Assembly (NCBI GenBank): GCA_017506865.1
Contig: JAFCMP010000533.1
Span: 558,001-622,000, forward strand
Reading direction: 5' to 3'
DNA from: Tribonema minus
Taxonomy: Eukaryota > Sar > Xanthophyceae > Tribonematales > Tribonemataceae
Length of the DNA stretch: 64,000 nt
In this document: in pieces, positions 37,623-49,562 of the stretch
Numbering within the stretch: the first letter of the stretch is position 1
How the letters are laid out: each line of letters opens with the position of its first letter
The notes under the pieces: model-generated
What the model was told of the DNA's origin: nothing
What the model saw: only the letters and a program-made list of their open reading frames with translations
Databases searched by the model: none
Made by a program: the position numbers and the translations under genes

Positions 37623-39130
37623 GATGCGTCGGGGAGGCTCTGTTCACCTTTAATTGGGGTTTTTACGGGGCCGCTCTCCAGAGCAGTGTGCCAGCGCTGC
37701 TGCCTTTCGGTGCGCCAAAGCCGCAGCAGCTCGCTCTTTGTGCAGGAAGGTTCAGCTTGACGTATTCCGAGCAAAGCACAACATCTCGAGCAAGTGTGCC
37801 ATCAAGGCTGTGTTCACAGCTATTTCTGTTGTTGACGATCAAGATCGCACGTCCCCTGTACGTGTCCACGCCTGTGCCTTCAGATCAGAAAAAGGTGAGA
37901 AGGTGTTATTTGTTACTTGCGACAGGGACGATCGTACTGCGGCCAAATGTCAAGTCCCCACTCCTGACTCGCAGCACTATCGCTCTCTTCTCACTTCCGT
38001 GCTGCAGTATCTACTGCAGTTTGTGTCTCCTGCTGCTGCTTTTACATGCTACGACTCGTGCGCCGAGCACCACCAGCAGCAGCGGTGGCGTTACAGCTGC
38101 TGAGTACATGAGCAGTAACGTGTATGGCACAGGGCCTACATCCCAGTCAGCACCACACATGTCTGTTGCACACCACCGAGGGGCATCAATGCATTAAGCC
38201 GAACGAACGTTTCACGATGTAAAACGGGTGTTGGTTTTCAAAAGGAAGCTAATCTTGCAGCATAGCATGACGGCTTGACGGCTGTGTTGCATGTCGAGTG
38301 CCTTTGCACGTGTTGCATTATGCGGTAGTCCTGCAGGGTTTCAGACAGTAACCAGTGCACATTTGGAACTACCTGTGCAGTGCCTACAGTGCCGCAAAAT
38401 CGCATCACATCGCAATCGCATTGGTAGAGCGACCTGCCACTACATAGAGTGCGTTGCTGCAGATATGCTTCCATTCATCAGCTTGCTGTGCCATTCGTGC
38501 CATTGACATGTAGTGTTTGAGATTCTATTTCAAGAGCGCGAAAAGGCCCAGGTTGTCATACATGTCGCTCAATGGAATCGCCATGCAGGGTTTCTCCTTC
38601 GCATCAGCATGGACCCACATCACAAATTTCAAGGCAACATCAACAGCAGCTGCTAGGTCTTTCTTGGCCTTCACTATCACAACTTTCAGTGCCATGACTT
38701 GACAGTTGTTGAAATGATGATGATATCGACAAGCCAGTCGAGCCAGCCATCATGATATGCGAGAGCCTGATTTATGCAAGTACAGCATGTGTCTTGCATC
38801 AGCAGCGTCATTCCCCACAATGCATGTGGTAATCAATGCTTTGTCGGTGGTGATTGTCAGCTCCGTCATGTTGCATGATCACGCACATACTTCAAGTACA
38901 CGTATGCATATGCACCAACAGCCAAAATGACCGATGCGCAAACAAATGACCAATGCGCGAACATGGCAGATGAGCCAGATGAGTGTGGCACATCAACTCG
39001 CAGCATTAGCCTGAGGCATGCCACCACAGAACAATTTGCTAAGCACAGGCAAAGTGCAAGCGTAGCACTGCCCAGGTGAATTCAAGTGGTATTCAAATTA
39101 TTCTGTGCCCCAGCAAGCATAAGTCTGTTC
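37623..39130. other. Intergenic region
   Basis: This holds the presumed promoter of the coiled-coil gene at its left end. The plus-strand ORF 37654-38103 (149 codons) has no recognisable motif; it ends in a Gln-rich stretch and may be chance. 38520-38565 (TTCAAGAGCGCGAAAAGGCC region) weakly resembles the LINE 3' tail. Nothing else is visible. Confidence 0.4.
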
Positions 39131-39236
39131 TGCTGGTCATGGCGAGGGAGACATTGAAGCTATATAGGTCATAGGTACCTGCACGCAAGTCGCACCAACA
39201 GGCGCGGCGGCCGTTTTGATGCAAAAACGCGGCGGT

Positions 39237-39375
39237 GATGTGCGCCCAGGTGTTGTCGATACAACGCATCTCGGTACCTGTACGGTGGGTGTGTTGTCAA
39301 TACAACGCATCTCGGTACCTGTACGATATTGTGCAGGTACCGAGATGCTTTGCATCGACAACACCTGGGCGCACA
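39237..39375. repeat. Hairpin made of a dispersed 43-bp unit
   Basis: The unit TGTGCGCCCAGGTGTTGTCG ... GCATCTCGGTACCTGTACG occurs at 39238-39284, again in part at 39292-39325, and in inverted orientation at 39334-39374. The outer copies could form a hairpin of about 42 bp. The same unit stands alone at 46616-46660. Confidence 0.85.
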
Positions 39376-39394
39376 GTCAACGCCCGCCGCCACG

Positions 39395-40711
39395 TCAAGC
39401 GCCCCCTCCGCCGTGCGCAGCGGCAGCGCTGTCGTCGCCGCCGCCGCCGCCGCCGTTGGGCGGCGCGCACACGCACGGGCAGCCCAGCGCGTGCAGCCGC
39501 CGCATCTGCTCCGTCCGCTCGCTCGGCGATGCGATCAGCCGCTCGGCGCCATTGCGCATGATCTCGCACTCCGCTGACGTCCACGGGCTCCACGGGCAGC
39601 CCAACTGTGACACCAGGGTCACCACGCTGCGCACATCCGGGGGCTTGCTCTTAAGAAGCGCGGAGCGCACGATGCGCGCTGCGCCGCCGCCGGGCCACGC
39701 GGCGCCCATCTCGCGCAGCAGCCACCGCAGCTTGACCAGGTAAAGCTTGCGCGGCCAGCCTGTGTGGAACGCTGCGGTATCTACGAGCACGTTTGTCAGA
39801 TCCGCCTGCGTCGCTGCTTCGAACGCGCCGATATCGCGCAGCCACTTCAGCGTGTCGAGGGTGTTTTGCCGCGTGGCCACAGCCCCCGACAATCGCCGTG
39901 GAGCAGTGTGCGTGGTCAGAAATTGGACGGTGACCTGGGGTTTGTTGAACGCGCAGCCCGGGTGCGCATGGAGCCACTGCAGCAGGCTGAGGCTATTGCT
40001 GTGAGCAGCACATTGTGCGCTGAGGTGCGTGAAGGCCGACAGTGGAGCGCTGACATCAGAGCGGCTGAGCAGAGTGACAAACTCCTGCTGCCCGCAGCTG
40101 ATGGCGATATCCATGAGGGTGTGCGTGACGGCGACGTCATACCTCTTCAGCATAAACTTCAACAGGTCTGTGTGCACAGTGCCAAACGGGCCCATCGCGC
40201 GTGCGAAGGCCCTGAGGTCTGCTGCAGGGACGTGCGCGTGTATGTCCTGCTTTGTCAGCTGCTGACCGTCTGCGTACAGCCAGTGAAACGTATCGAAGTC
40301 ACCGAATGCCGCGCACTTGAAGGCCAGCACCGTGAGCAGCAACGGTGGCAGCTGTACCTCACTGGAAAACCCGACCTGCGATGTCGCAGTCCTGAACACC
40401 CACCGCAGTACTGGCAGCACCGAAGGGCGCTCCCTGGCGTCTAACGCGCGCAGCGCCATCACCGGCAGCACCCACGCCTCCTGCGCGTGCCACTGAGGGC
40501 TGTCTGACAGCAACACGTGCCACTGATTGAGCGCTGCCTCGCAGCCGCGCTCCGCAGCGCCAACCAGCGTGTGGCCATCCAGCGGCAGTCCTGCTGCCAC
40601 TGCATCTCGAATCAAGCTGTACGGCAGCTGCGCTTTGCCCACCGCGCGCCTTGCAGTTGAGCTCTCTTGAAGCAGCCGCAGCAGACCGGCGTCCTGATAG
40701 GGGATGGGCAA
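39395..40711 (-). CDS. Ankyrin-type repeat protein
   Basis: An open frame of 438 codons ending at a TGA at 39395. Repeats with a helix-loop-helix spacing of about 30-35 residues include LLQWLHAHPGCAFN, TLDTLKWLRDIGAF, KLRWLLREMGAAWP and MRRLHALGCPCVC. These WLxxxGCPW-like motifs mark a large expanded ankyrin-like family of protists, algae and giant viruses. Such proteins act in protein binding; the partner is unknown. The tail is Gly-rich (GGGGGGDDSAAAA). The first codons MPIPYQ run into CCTATCAG|GACGCC, which is also a good acceptor, so the true 5' end may be an upstream exon at 40.75-41.05 kb. Confidence 0.7.
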   Translation of the reverse strand: MPIPYQDAGLLRLLQESSTARRAVGKAQLPYSLIRDAVAAGLPLDGHTLVGAAERGCEAALNQWHVLLSDSPQWHAQEAWVLPVMALRALDARERPSVLPVLRWVFRTATSQVGFSSEVQLPPLLLTVLAFKCAAFGDFDTFHWLYADGQQLTKQDIHAHVPAADLRAFARAMGPFGTVHTDLLKFMLKRYDVAVTHTLMDIAISCGQQEFVTLLSRSDVSAPLSAFTHLSAQCAAHSNSLSLLQWLHAHPGCAFNKPQVTVQFLTTHTAPRRLSGAVATRQNTLDTLKWLRDIGAFEAATQADLTNVLVDTAAFHTGWPRKLYLVKLRWLLREMGAAWPGGGAARIVRSALLKSKPPDVRSVVTLVSQLGCPWSPWTSAECEIMRNGAERLIASPSERTEQMRRLHALGCPCVCAPPNGGGGGGDDSAAAAHGGGGA

Positions 40712-41161
40712 GTGGCACTGGAGTGGGTGAATGTCGGGGCTGGCATATCAGCCTGACAAAAGGCGAGCGACAACCAAGCTTGTGGTGCATGTGCAAGCCG
40801 AGTGTCCACGAGCAATGTGAACACGTATGCGGGCAAGTAACGCATTGCAGCATTGGCAGGAATGCTGAGGAAAGTTGCACCGCGTTGTGTGACAGCACGT
40901 AGTTTGAAAAGACTTCCAGTGCATGAAAATACCGTCCGTGACTCTTCGTCGTAGCCGCAACATCTGCGCTGGTGAGATTTGTAGGAAGTTGGGCGGCAAG
41001 TTGCCTGTATGGCTAGCCCTCAAGGTGAATCTCCCCAGCATGCGCACATGGAAGAGTTATGTTGCTGATTTGCCACAGCCCGCGTTGGATGCCTGACTAG
41101 AAAGTCTCGATAGCATCCGGCAATCGCGACTCATAGCGGATGAACGTGCACTGGTCCACAA

Positions 41162-41803
41162 TTACAGTTGAGCACTGCTGGAGCTTACGTTGATTTTCGC
41201 AGCGGCATCCATCCCAGCGGGCAGCACCGCCAGGTCCAGGGCCATGCGGAACACGGCATCTGACTGCAACACAGTGCTCAGAGATGTGCGGCACAGCCAC
41301 GCACACCCGCCGCCTTTGCCGCTGTCGCCGCCTCCTTTGAGCAGCTCTCTCGTGTACGCCGCACGCACGCCGCGGCTCACGCCTGCCACGGGCAGCCAGT
41401 ACCCCCGCCCCAGCATCTGCCACACGGCGCGCCCAGGCTCAGATAGCAGCACAGCGCTGGCGGTGGCGGGTAGGGCAGGGGCATTCCGGCAATGGTGCTG
41501 TGCAGGGGGTTCCGTGCGAGCCAGACCACTAGGCGCCTGCACCGCAGAGCTTCCGTGCAGCTGCAGCGGCAGCACTGCCTGCTGGCTGCCCGGGCACTTG
41601 TAGCAGGCGCGCATGCTGACCACGGCCGCATGCACAAGACTCAGCATTGGCTGCGGCCTCTCGATCAAAGGCCTGGCAGGCTGTGAGGGTGAGGAGGCGC
41701 ACACGCCCTTGAGGATCGCCAGTATCTTGTCTGCATTCTCAAGCTGCAATTCCACCTGCGGCTGCAGTAGCTGGTGCACGCTGCTGTCGACATCTGCGCA
41801 CAT
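41162..41803 (-). CDS. Unknown gene fragment
   Basis: An open frame of 213 codons. The N-terminal part (VDSSVHQLLQPQVELQLENADKI up to LAILKG in two pieces) follows a CAG acceptor at about 41800. It may continue from a minus-strand exon near 42159-42058 (HARHLIAVVATDVNRLQEQH) that ends at a GTGAGC donor. No family recognised. The region 42160-42860 is open on both strands, and I could not choose between them. Confidence 0.35.
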   Translation of the reverse strand: MCADVDSSVHQLLQPQVELQLENADKILAILKGVCASSPSQPARPLIERPQPMLSLVHAAVVSMRACYKCPGSQQAVLPLQLHGSSAVQAPSGLARTEPPAQHHCRNAPALPATASAVLLSEPGRAVWQMLGRGYWLPVAGVSRGVRAAYTRELLKGGGDSGKGGGCAWLCRTSLSTVLQSDAVFRMALDLAVLPAGMDAAAKINVSSSSAQL

Positions 41804-43279
41804 GCAGCAGAAGTTGAAAGATCAGAAGCAATCATGTGCCATTTGCAATCATCTGCAAGTCCCTGGTTAGAGGTTCAAATCCTCAGGAGTGTGCCGGCAG
41901 CAAGCACATCAACTTAGTCTAAGGTAGCGCCCGCACTCACTGCATCGCATGGTGCTGACATGCATGTCCCTCGCCGAGCATTGAAATTTTCCGACAGGTT
42001 ACTCATCAGCATGTAGCGCGCGCGCTTCAGTTTATGTATATATGCTGGCTCACCTTGAGGATTGATCAGGCAAGGATGCTGCTCCTGCAGCCTGTTGACG
42101 TCGGTGGCCACGACTGCGATAAGGTGGCGAGCATGGACTTCATCGCAAGCCACAGTCATCGCTCGCTGGTGTTCGTATTTCTTCTCTCTTCTTGAAGTTG
42201 TGCGAACTGAAGTTGCCGTGAAAACCGGGACGACCGCTGTGCTATTGACAGCAGCGACACTCCCGCAGAGGCGACCAGTTCACGTGCGCGCTGGTGTTTA
42301 GGCGGGAGCGGGGGGTCACCCCCGTTGACCGGCTTGAGAGGCACCTCATCGTCCACAGGATTCAAGCTGCGGAAGCCTTGTGCTACTGCCTCGGCCTGCT
42401 GCGCGGGGAGGCCACAGGAGGAACCTGCGCCTACCTTTCCCGCGTAACGGCTTCCATCTGCGTGGAGAATGGCTTGGCGATGATGTGCGGGGGATACGTG
42501 GAGCTGAGGGGGGGGCGGTTTGCGTCCTTCGAGGCTTTTCAAGCTGACGGGCGGTGGAGCGTGGCTACCGCTGCAACCGCCGCGGTACCGCAGCACCCCC
42601 GCGATCAAGTTCGCGCCGACCTGCCCCTTGTGCAGCTGCAGTTACTTGTGCTGCTGACATGTAGAACAGCCGGCAACCATGAGTATGCTGCTACTACACA
42701 AGTGTCTCGCAGTAGGATACTTGCTCGAGTTGCTGCTATTGTTGGGGGCATCATCAAACTGCATGCACACCATCAGTCGTCGTTTCAGCAACATGCCAGT
42801 CTGCTGTTTTGTTTTGGTCGACCTGACCTTGTGTACAGCGACGCTGCTGGATGACTCATTGTGCTGATGCACACTTGCTTGAAGTGCAACAGCGCAGCCA
42901 TGTGAGTATGCAGCACGGCCGGTCGGGCTAGAAGTTTGGAATTGTGCGTTATGTGTTATGTGCATGTCCCATGTACACGTGCGGGCAGGCCAACCAAATC
43001 AAGTTCACAACAGCGAGGGCTCAGCGATATGGCATTTACACCCGTATTTGACTGCATAAAGTTGGGTTGGAACGGCACCTTTGCCAAACTTCAACAATTG
43101 TGTAGAGCGCCCCCCCCCCCCCCCCCCCCCCCTCTCCCTCCTTCCCCACCCCTCGTCCACTACACGCGATGAGGCGCAAAGAGCACGGCCGAGGTGGCAA
43201 TGCTCAGGGCAAACAAGTGGGCTGATCACCGTGTGTGACTCACGAAAGAGAATAATAGCCCTGCTGGCTGGGGGAGAGT

Positions 43280-45430
43280 CCTAGGGACGCAAGTAGATAG
43301 AGTGCACCATGGTGCTACAGAAAGCGAGAAGAGTATTGTGTTTGCTCACAAGCTGTGGAAATTTGATGTCAGGGTTGTTGTATTGCAAACATGTTGGAAA
43401 GCTGGTCATGCAGACAGGCACACCGTTGTCAGTGCACAGCAGCAGAGGAAGCAGGGAGCACAGGAGGCGGCACATGTGACAACGTGTGCAATGAAATAAG
43501 TAATATCTTTCAAAGGCCCAAAAGCTGTTGCAAAACAACACGGGAGCATAACTTTTCTCTAAACTTGAGAGACTGCAAGCAAATTTCAGCCACACTGAGC
43601 AGGTAAGCAGCCATTTTGTGCGTATGAAGGGCTGCGCGACTCCACTGAGTTCTGTGATGACTGCTCCACCGCCTGGGGTTATCAAAGGCATAATCACACC
43701 CGACGCTGCATCATTGCACACTGCAGATGTGTATGTTGGCAAGCAGGGCAAAGCAGGAGATCAGCACACAATGTAACATTGTATGTCATGGTTGTTGACA
43801 CCACATTATGTAGCTTCAACCGCATACACTGTCCAGAGGAATGCACTTACTCCACGCAGGTTTTATGGCAGTATCAGAATTGTGCTATCACGTCCTGCTG
43901 TGCCAGCTTGGTCTGCGCCTCAGCTGCTCTCATACCACATGATGCTGTTGACACCAGTGCGTTGTTGGTATCACCTGGCCTCTTGAAGAATGCATTACCA
44001 TGGCACCTGCTGCCAGATGGCAGTCCAATGCTCACGACGCGCCAAGTCAACCGAGCACAACTTGCTGCGTGCTCACTGCATGCATGGCCCAATGTGACAG
44101 CATGCACAGGCAGCTCCGCAACCCTCGCATGTTGCATATGTCTTCAGCTGCAGTCAGCCCAAGGCAGTCACCATCGGAACAGGTGGCAAGGACCGGCCAT
44201 GGCAGTTCGATGCTCATGAGTCGCCAATTCAACCGACCGCAACCTGATGCGTGCTCACTGCATACACGGCCCAGTGTGACAGCATGCACTGGCAGCTCTG
44301 CAAGCCTCGCATGTTGCACATGTTCTTCAGCTGCAGCCAGCCCAGGCCAGTCGCCGTTGAAAACAGTTGGCAAGTACCAGCCATGAAAATTCATGACTGA
44401 TGGGTCGCCAAGTCTATCGATCGCAGTCTTCTGCGTGCTCACTGCCCTGTTTGACAGCATGCAGCTCTGCAAGCCTCAGGCTTCTATGTTGAATCGAGGC
44501 TCCAGCTTCAGTCAGCCAGGCCAGTTGCCTTTGCGAACAGTTAGCAAGCACCACCTATGGAGGTTCATTGCTAACGGGTCGCCAAATCAACCGACCACAA
44601 TTTGCTGCATACCTGCATGTCACCTTAATCATCAGTGCCGTGCTCCTCCTGCTCGTCGAGCAGCTTAACTTGGACTTGCCTGCGGCAGTCCATCGTCGGA
44701 ACACAACACGACACGCTCCGTCTGTGAAGGCAGCCCACGCCATGGGTAGAGCTTGCTCAACAGCTGCACTGGGCTTATGCTGGCAGACGTGTAGCTGAGC
44801 CTTACCATGCTCAGCTCACAAGCCACACCAAGTTGCTGCTTCCCCGCCATACATGCGTTTGATTCGCCATGATGCTAGTCAGCGCCAGCACTTGGTGCCA
44901 CACGTGGCTCAGCACTGCTTACCGTGAAGCAAGGACTGTTGCTGCACCTCACTCGGCAACAGTTCTCGCGTGCTGCGTTAGCCTCGAGGCAGCTCCACTG
45001 TGTTGCCACAGACTGTCCTCCGCGAGCTGTGCCGCACGGCTGCTCCTTCGTGCTGTGCGCGCCTACGCTTTGACCAAGTCTCACCACTTGTTACAGGCCC
45101 ACTGGCCTCCGCTGCACTGCTCTCTCGTTGGGCTGTAGCGCAGCTGTTCATGATGTGACATGAATACCGGCGATTTATCGGGTTTTCGGTGCACAGACAC
45201 ACAGACCAACTCTTTCAATCCGAATAAACCCTGTTTTTGAGGCTTTGTAATTACCCACAGCATCACACATATGGTCTGCTGCAGATCTGTTGCATCATCA
45301 TTATACCTAACAGTATGGTCTGTACCATGCACCAAACAGGATGAGAAACAGGCTTCTAGTTCAGAAGTTATTGCGATTTTGGGTCTTTTGCACGATGTGC
45401 AAACGGAGACCTAGTCACTTCGTCCCTAGG
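43280..45430 (+). mobile_element. 2.15-kb TIR element, copy 1
   Basis: Bounded by perfect 10-bp inverted repeats CCTAGGGACG (43280-43289) and CGTCCCTAGG (45421-45430). The whole segment recurs in inverted orientation at 51362-53528. No transposase ORF is visible, so it is non-autonomous. It contains about four tandem units of roughly 190 bp (44030-44620) around GCGTGCTCACTGCA and TGACAGCATGCAC. Left flank GCCCTGCTGGCTGGGGGAGAGT and right flank AACAA are shared with the other copy. Confidence 0.75.
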
Positions 45431-45902
45431 AACAATACAGATCGTAACGTGCCACAGTCGGACCCTGTACCAGACACCGCCACTGCAGTGGACGGGGGGG
45501 GTTCCCACGGCGGCGAATGGCCGACATTTCAGCCGGGAGGGATATGCAGCATAGCACTTCAGACGGCAGCACGTTAGCCAACAAAGACGCCGATGTCGAC
45601 GAACCTCGCGCTACAACCGCCTCCAGCGCCGTATTCGTTGGTGACGGAGCAGAGCTCAGCATATGTTGAGGTTGGATCCTCGGCGAGCGCTTACGTGCCA
45701 CCTCAGACAGGGTTCGCATCGTGTTCCTAATTCACTTCTTCTGTAGCAATACATGCTCTCGTGAGTTGTGTCTGCCTGGGTGCTTGGTCGTCCACCTTTG
45801 GCACGGTGGTGGCGCTATGCGCTGTCAGTTGGCGTGCTGCTTGTCCTCGCCGCGGGTTTGGCGGTGCATGCATACCGTAACAAAAAGAAGACTCGGCATT
45901 AA
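45431..45902 (+). CDS. Possible small tail-anchored membrane protein
   Basis: The last part encodes ARWWRYALSVGVLLVLAAGL then AVHAYRNKKKTRH and TAA at 45900-45902: one hydrophobic helix followed by a short basic tail, as in tail-anchored proteins. Upstream, an open frame from ATG 45593 (MSTNLALQPPPAPYSLVTEQ) ends near 45717 and would have to be joined by a short intron. The splice sites are not convincing, so it may be a pseudogene. Confidence 0.3.
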
Positions 45903-45920
45903 ATTTGCACAAAATTGGCA

Positions 45921-46531
45921 TCATTCAAAGGCGTGGAGATAGAGGCTGTACTCATTTTTCAGGGCCAGTATGCGCTGGTCGACGTTGATGGCACGGCACT
46001 GGCCGGGTTTAAGACTTGATTCAGCATGCAGAGCCGGCCGACAAGGCAAAGGTCCGACCGAACGAAGCGGTACGGACGCGCGCACGTGTTGACAAGGCAC
46101 TTGAGGCTTGGCACGTAATGCTGCACTGGCGACATCTGACGCGTTCTGCTGTGATGCTGCGGAACGCCCGTCGCCGCTGACATGGCGTCGCCCCCATAAT
46201 GCTGCCGCAGCTGCTGCGGGGGGTGGTGGTGCTGCCGGTGCTAGTATACTGCTGCTGCTGCTGCTGCTCAGGCTGCAGGCCGAGCAGTTCGACTGCCTTG
46301 TGTAGGCCAATGCGAACTTGACCTCGCTGACGTCAATGTAAGCGAAGTCGCCCTTGCTGGCCACATCGAGGCGTCCCTCAGATCAAACTTCAAGTTGAAC
46401 TCCATCTTCACCGGCGTATGACGTAGGCACGGTTCGGGGTCAAGATTGAGGTGCGGGTGCGCCGCAGCCAGCAGGCACATGACTCCGGCGCTCTCACAGC
46501 GCAGCAGCTCTGAGCACACACCACGAGACAT
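45921..46531 (-). CDS. Unknown gene fragment, minus strand
   Basis: Two overlapping open frames give peptides that look protein-like: LLRCESAGVMCLLAAAHPHL then VKMEFNLKFDLRD (46500-46380), and ASKGDFAYIDVSEVKFALAY (46364-46300). The second continues into a Ser/Pro/Ala tract. Changing frame between them needs a splice or an indel that I cannot see. An acceptor (CTCAGAG) precedes LLRCES at about 46505. No family recognised. Confidence 0.3.
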
Positions 46532-46615
46532 GTGTCAGTCGTGCGAAGGGCGCATTTGGATGCCCGCTTGTGGGGATCACGCGCACGCACTTGAGCTCGC
46601 GAGCGCTCTCCCAGT

Positions 46616-46660
46616 GTGCGCCCAGGTGTTGTCGATGCAAGCATCTCGGTACCTGTACGA
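46616..46660 (+). repeat. Single copy of the dispersed 43-bp unit
   Basis: TGTGCGCCCAGGTGTTGTCG then ATGCAAGCATCTCGGTACCT matches the hairpin arms at 39237-39375. Confidence 0.85.
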
Positions 46661-46689
46661 CACTTCATGCCATATTCTGCCACAGCAGA

Positions 46690-47330
46690 TATGATACAGC
46701 AAAGCAGCCTGGAACCTATGCCTTGAGCAGTAGAGCTGCTGAACTGCTGGTGACATCAAAGAGCAGCCAAACTTGCAGAGCAACATCAGTGAAGCAAGCA
46801 AAGACACACCTCTGTGGACATGGCTGGAGAAGGGGAATGAGCCCAGAGTATGATATGGCTCAGCTCCAGAAGGCTTGCTGTCCCCCAGCTAGGATGGTCT
46901 CTTGTAGCTTGCTCACGTGTCTAGGACACTGTGTGGGACACACTTGTGAGCAAAAAAAGCCTCTCTTGTGCTGGCACAGATTCTTGAAGTTGAAGTACCG
47001 GTCCAGGGAACGGTCTTCTTCTTCCAGAGCTCCTGGCATTTCATGCTGCTTGTAGCATAAAACGGAGAACTTGTATCATCCCTCTTCTTTGAAAGGGCCG
47101 CCGTCCGCGGCGCCCACTAGACTGGTGCGCGGAAGTCGACGTTTTATGACACTTGATATTCAGCAAGGCGTCTGCTCTGTCGCATCACAGCCAGGTTCTC
47201 GTCTTGTCTAGGTCTAGGGTGCGTTACCGTTCACCGTTCCTTCACGCCAGGCGCGTGAGCTCGACACGGCTTCAGGGGCAACACCAATGCTTCACCGCTC
47301 CTTCGCATCACGTGTGCGAGTTCAACGCGA
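46690..47330. other. Region downstream of the gypsy element
   Basis: No gene. If the gypsy element still has a 3' LTR it should start near 47335 on the minus strand (TGTTAATCGCG...), and CGTTCCTTCACGCCAGGCGC / CGCTCCTTCGCATCACGTG at 47231-47312 are a short imperfect repeat. I found no matching 5' LTR beyond 54 kb. Confidence 0.3.
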
Positions 47331-48073
47331 TTAACATTTGAGCAGGCGTTTTTGAAGTCTAGTATCCCCGGTCTCGTGACTTGCAGGTTGCAAATCAATC
47401 TGTATGTCGGCCTTGAGCGGCTCCTCGGCGAGCTCGCGTGCCAGCATGAGATTCCAGGATGAAGGTTCAGCTCGAGCGTCATCACGGTAATATTCGGCTC
47501 TGAGCTCTAAACGCTTCTCTAGAGGCTTTCGTCCTCGCGTGTTGGGGAACTCCACATCAAAAGTGAATTCTCCACGATCGCGCTTGGCGGATACAAGCCT
47601 AAGCAAGACGCCGCCGCTCCATCCAGAAGGGAACCGGTAGCGGAGAACTTGGCCAACGTAGAGTGGTCCAAAGTCGGTTGGCAGGCATGGACTCACAGTT
47701 ACTCTTACGTTAGCAAGCAGGTCAGCTCAAAAACAGGTTCTGGCTCGTTACGCTGACGCGCTACCCTACGCAGTCTGTCGCGCACGCCTTCGGCCATGAG
47801 CTTAGCAGCTCGTACTTGAGAAGACGTTAAGTCCTCCCATGTGCCATCAGAGTAGCGTACACGCCAGCGGGACTGCGCGAAGTCACGTACCTGCCCAGTG
47901 GGCCCACAAGTAGTCAGTCGAGTTCGGCACATCATTGACTTGCCGGACCACTTGTGTGCCGCAAGGATATCGCAGCAGTGCAGCATCTTTGGACAGCGTG
48001 CGATCTTCGCGAGGAAGGTGACGCTCAGCATATGCGGGAACGTTGCCTTGGTGCTTGAGCTCATACAAAGCAT
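47331..48073 (-). pseudogene. Gypsy C-terminal extension
   Basis: After integrase, the frame shifts to VRDFAQSRWRVRYSDGTWED then LTSSQVRAAKLMAEG (about 47890-47790), and again to FGPLYVGQVLRYRFPSGWSG with VEFPNTRGRKPLEKRLELRA (47696-47480). Both look like small beta-barrel, chromo/Tudor-like modules, and the second stops at 47331. They probably formed the end of the polyprotein. Confidence 0.55.
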
Positions 48074-49562
48074 GAAAAGTATCCAGCACCCATGGTGGTA
48101 CGAACAACAGTTCTACAAGCTCTTTCTCGCGCACCCACTCTGAAGTAGTGCCATCACGCGCCAGCCACTTGTATGACCAGCCGCCGTCCTCATCAGCTCT
48201 GCGGTCTAGTATCTGGCACAATCGCTGGTCAGGGTCCAGCTGTTGCAGTTGCGCGGAGTCCAGGAGGGCATGTACTCCCTCAATGTCAAGTCGCGCAGGT
48301 CTGTGGTGATATGGCTTCATGTTTTCAACATGCGCGGTGGTCTCGCGTATGCGCGTGCCCATGAGTTGGCATTGAAAAGAAAGCCCTGAGTCACCGTACG
48401 GAGCTACTAGCGTCCAGGGGCCAGTGAAATGCTCCTCAATGGCACTTGCGCGGCCGCGTGACGGTGGTTTCTTGATCCACACATGGTCACCGACCTCCAA
48501 GTGCACAGTGCGTTGGATTTGGTCATTGCGAGCTTGGATGCGCTCAGCACATTGCTGCAGCGCCTCGCCGACCGCCTCCTCAGCAAGCTTGAGATTTTCT
48601 TGCAGACGCTTCACCTCAGCATGTAGGTCTTGTGGGCTTGCAACCTCAGAGGTCAAATCGTCAAGAGGGAAGCGTGCTTCGCGACCATAAACACAGAAGA
48701 ATGGGGTCAGACCCGTCTCCTCTCTAGGCGTGTTCCTGAGCGCAAATTGAACGGCATCAAGGTATACATGCCAGCGTGCCTGGTAGTGAGAACAGAGTCT
48801 AGCAAGCGCTCTCTTGACGCGCCCATTCATGTTCTCAACGACGCCGTTGGCCTGGGGGTGATATGCGCTGGTTTTAATCTTGTGCACTTTAAAGAAGGTG
48901 CAGAGCGTGGTGATCAGCGCACTCATGAATTCTGCGGCTCTGTCAGACATCAGCTCGTCCACAAGCGCGCCACACTCAACGAGCACTCTTGCCAGTAGGG
49001 GTGCGGCCTCAGCTGCTGATCGTGTCTTTACGGGGAAAAGCCAACAATAGCCTGACCTAGCTTCGGTGATGATGAGCAAGTATCGATGTCCTTCTGAGGA
49101 AAGGATGCCGACTTCGGTGTAGTCCACATGCGAGCGTTGCCACATGTGTGTAGATGGCATTAGTGCTTGCTGGTACCTGGCAGTGGACTGCGGTTTGGTT
49201 TGTTGACAAGGGACGCATGAGCGTACGTAGTCTCGGACGTCAGCGCCTAACCCTCTCCAATACATGCGTTCCAACACCTTGGCGTGCGTGGCAGCAGTCG
49301 AGGGGTGCTGAGCACTGCCATCATCATGGCAAAGACGGAGCACAAGTGGCTTCAAAGCGTCGGGGACTACCCACTGAGTAATTAGGGTGCCCTTCTTGGA
49401 CCGACTTGCCATGAACTGCACGAGTAAACCGTCAGGTTCAACTGTGAAAAACTCTTGGTTCTGGCTGACAAACTTGGCAAGGCTAGGGTCAGGGGTCTGG
49501 TCTTGTGTTTCCAGATAGCGCTTCACAGATGAACAGAAATGGTCACTTTCCTGCCAACGCAC
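47883..49562 (-). pseudogene. Gypsy integrase with chromodomain-like tail
   Basis: An intact 559-codon frame. A zinc-binding HHCC domain (RLCHDDGSAQHPSTAATH, then CVPCQQTKP) is followed by the DDE core: SHVDYTEVG, LMSDRAAEF and ANGVVENMNGR, with 35 residues between the second D and the E. A GPY/F-like part (VGDHVWIKKPP, HFTGPWTLV) and a chromodomain-like segment (CQILDRRADEDG then YKWLARDGTTSEWV) follow. This suggests a chromovirus-type element. The ORF itself looks functional, but the surrounding polyprotein is not. Confidence 0.85.

Noticed and set aside
41862..41884. GGTTCAAATCC looked like a tRNA T-arm (box B)
   Set aside because: No box A, no acceptor stem and no cloverleaf could be drawn around it. 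The similar TTCAATCTC near 62016 failed for the same reason.
42294..42854. Plus-strand 186-codon ORF near 42.5 kb
   Set aside because: Some stretches look protein-like, but the minus strand is equally open and no motif favours either, so no gene was called.
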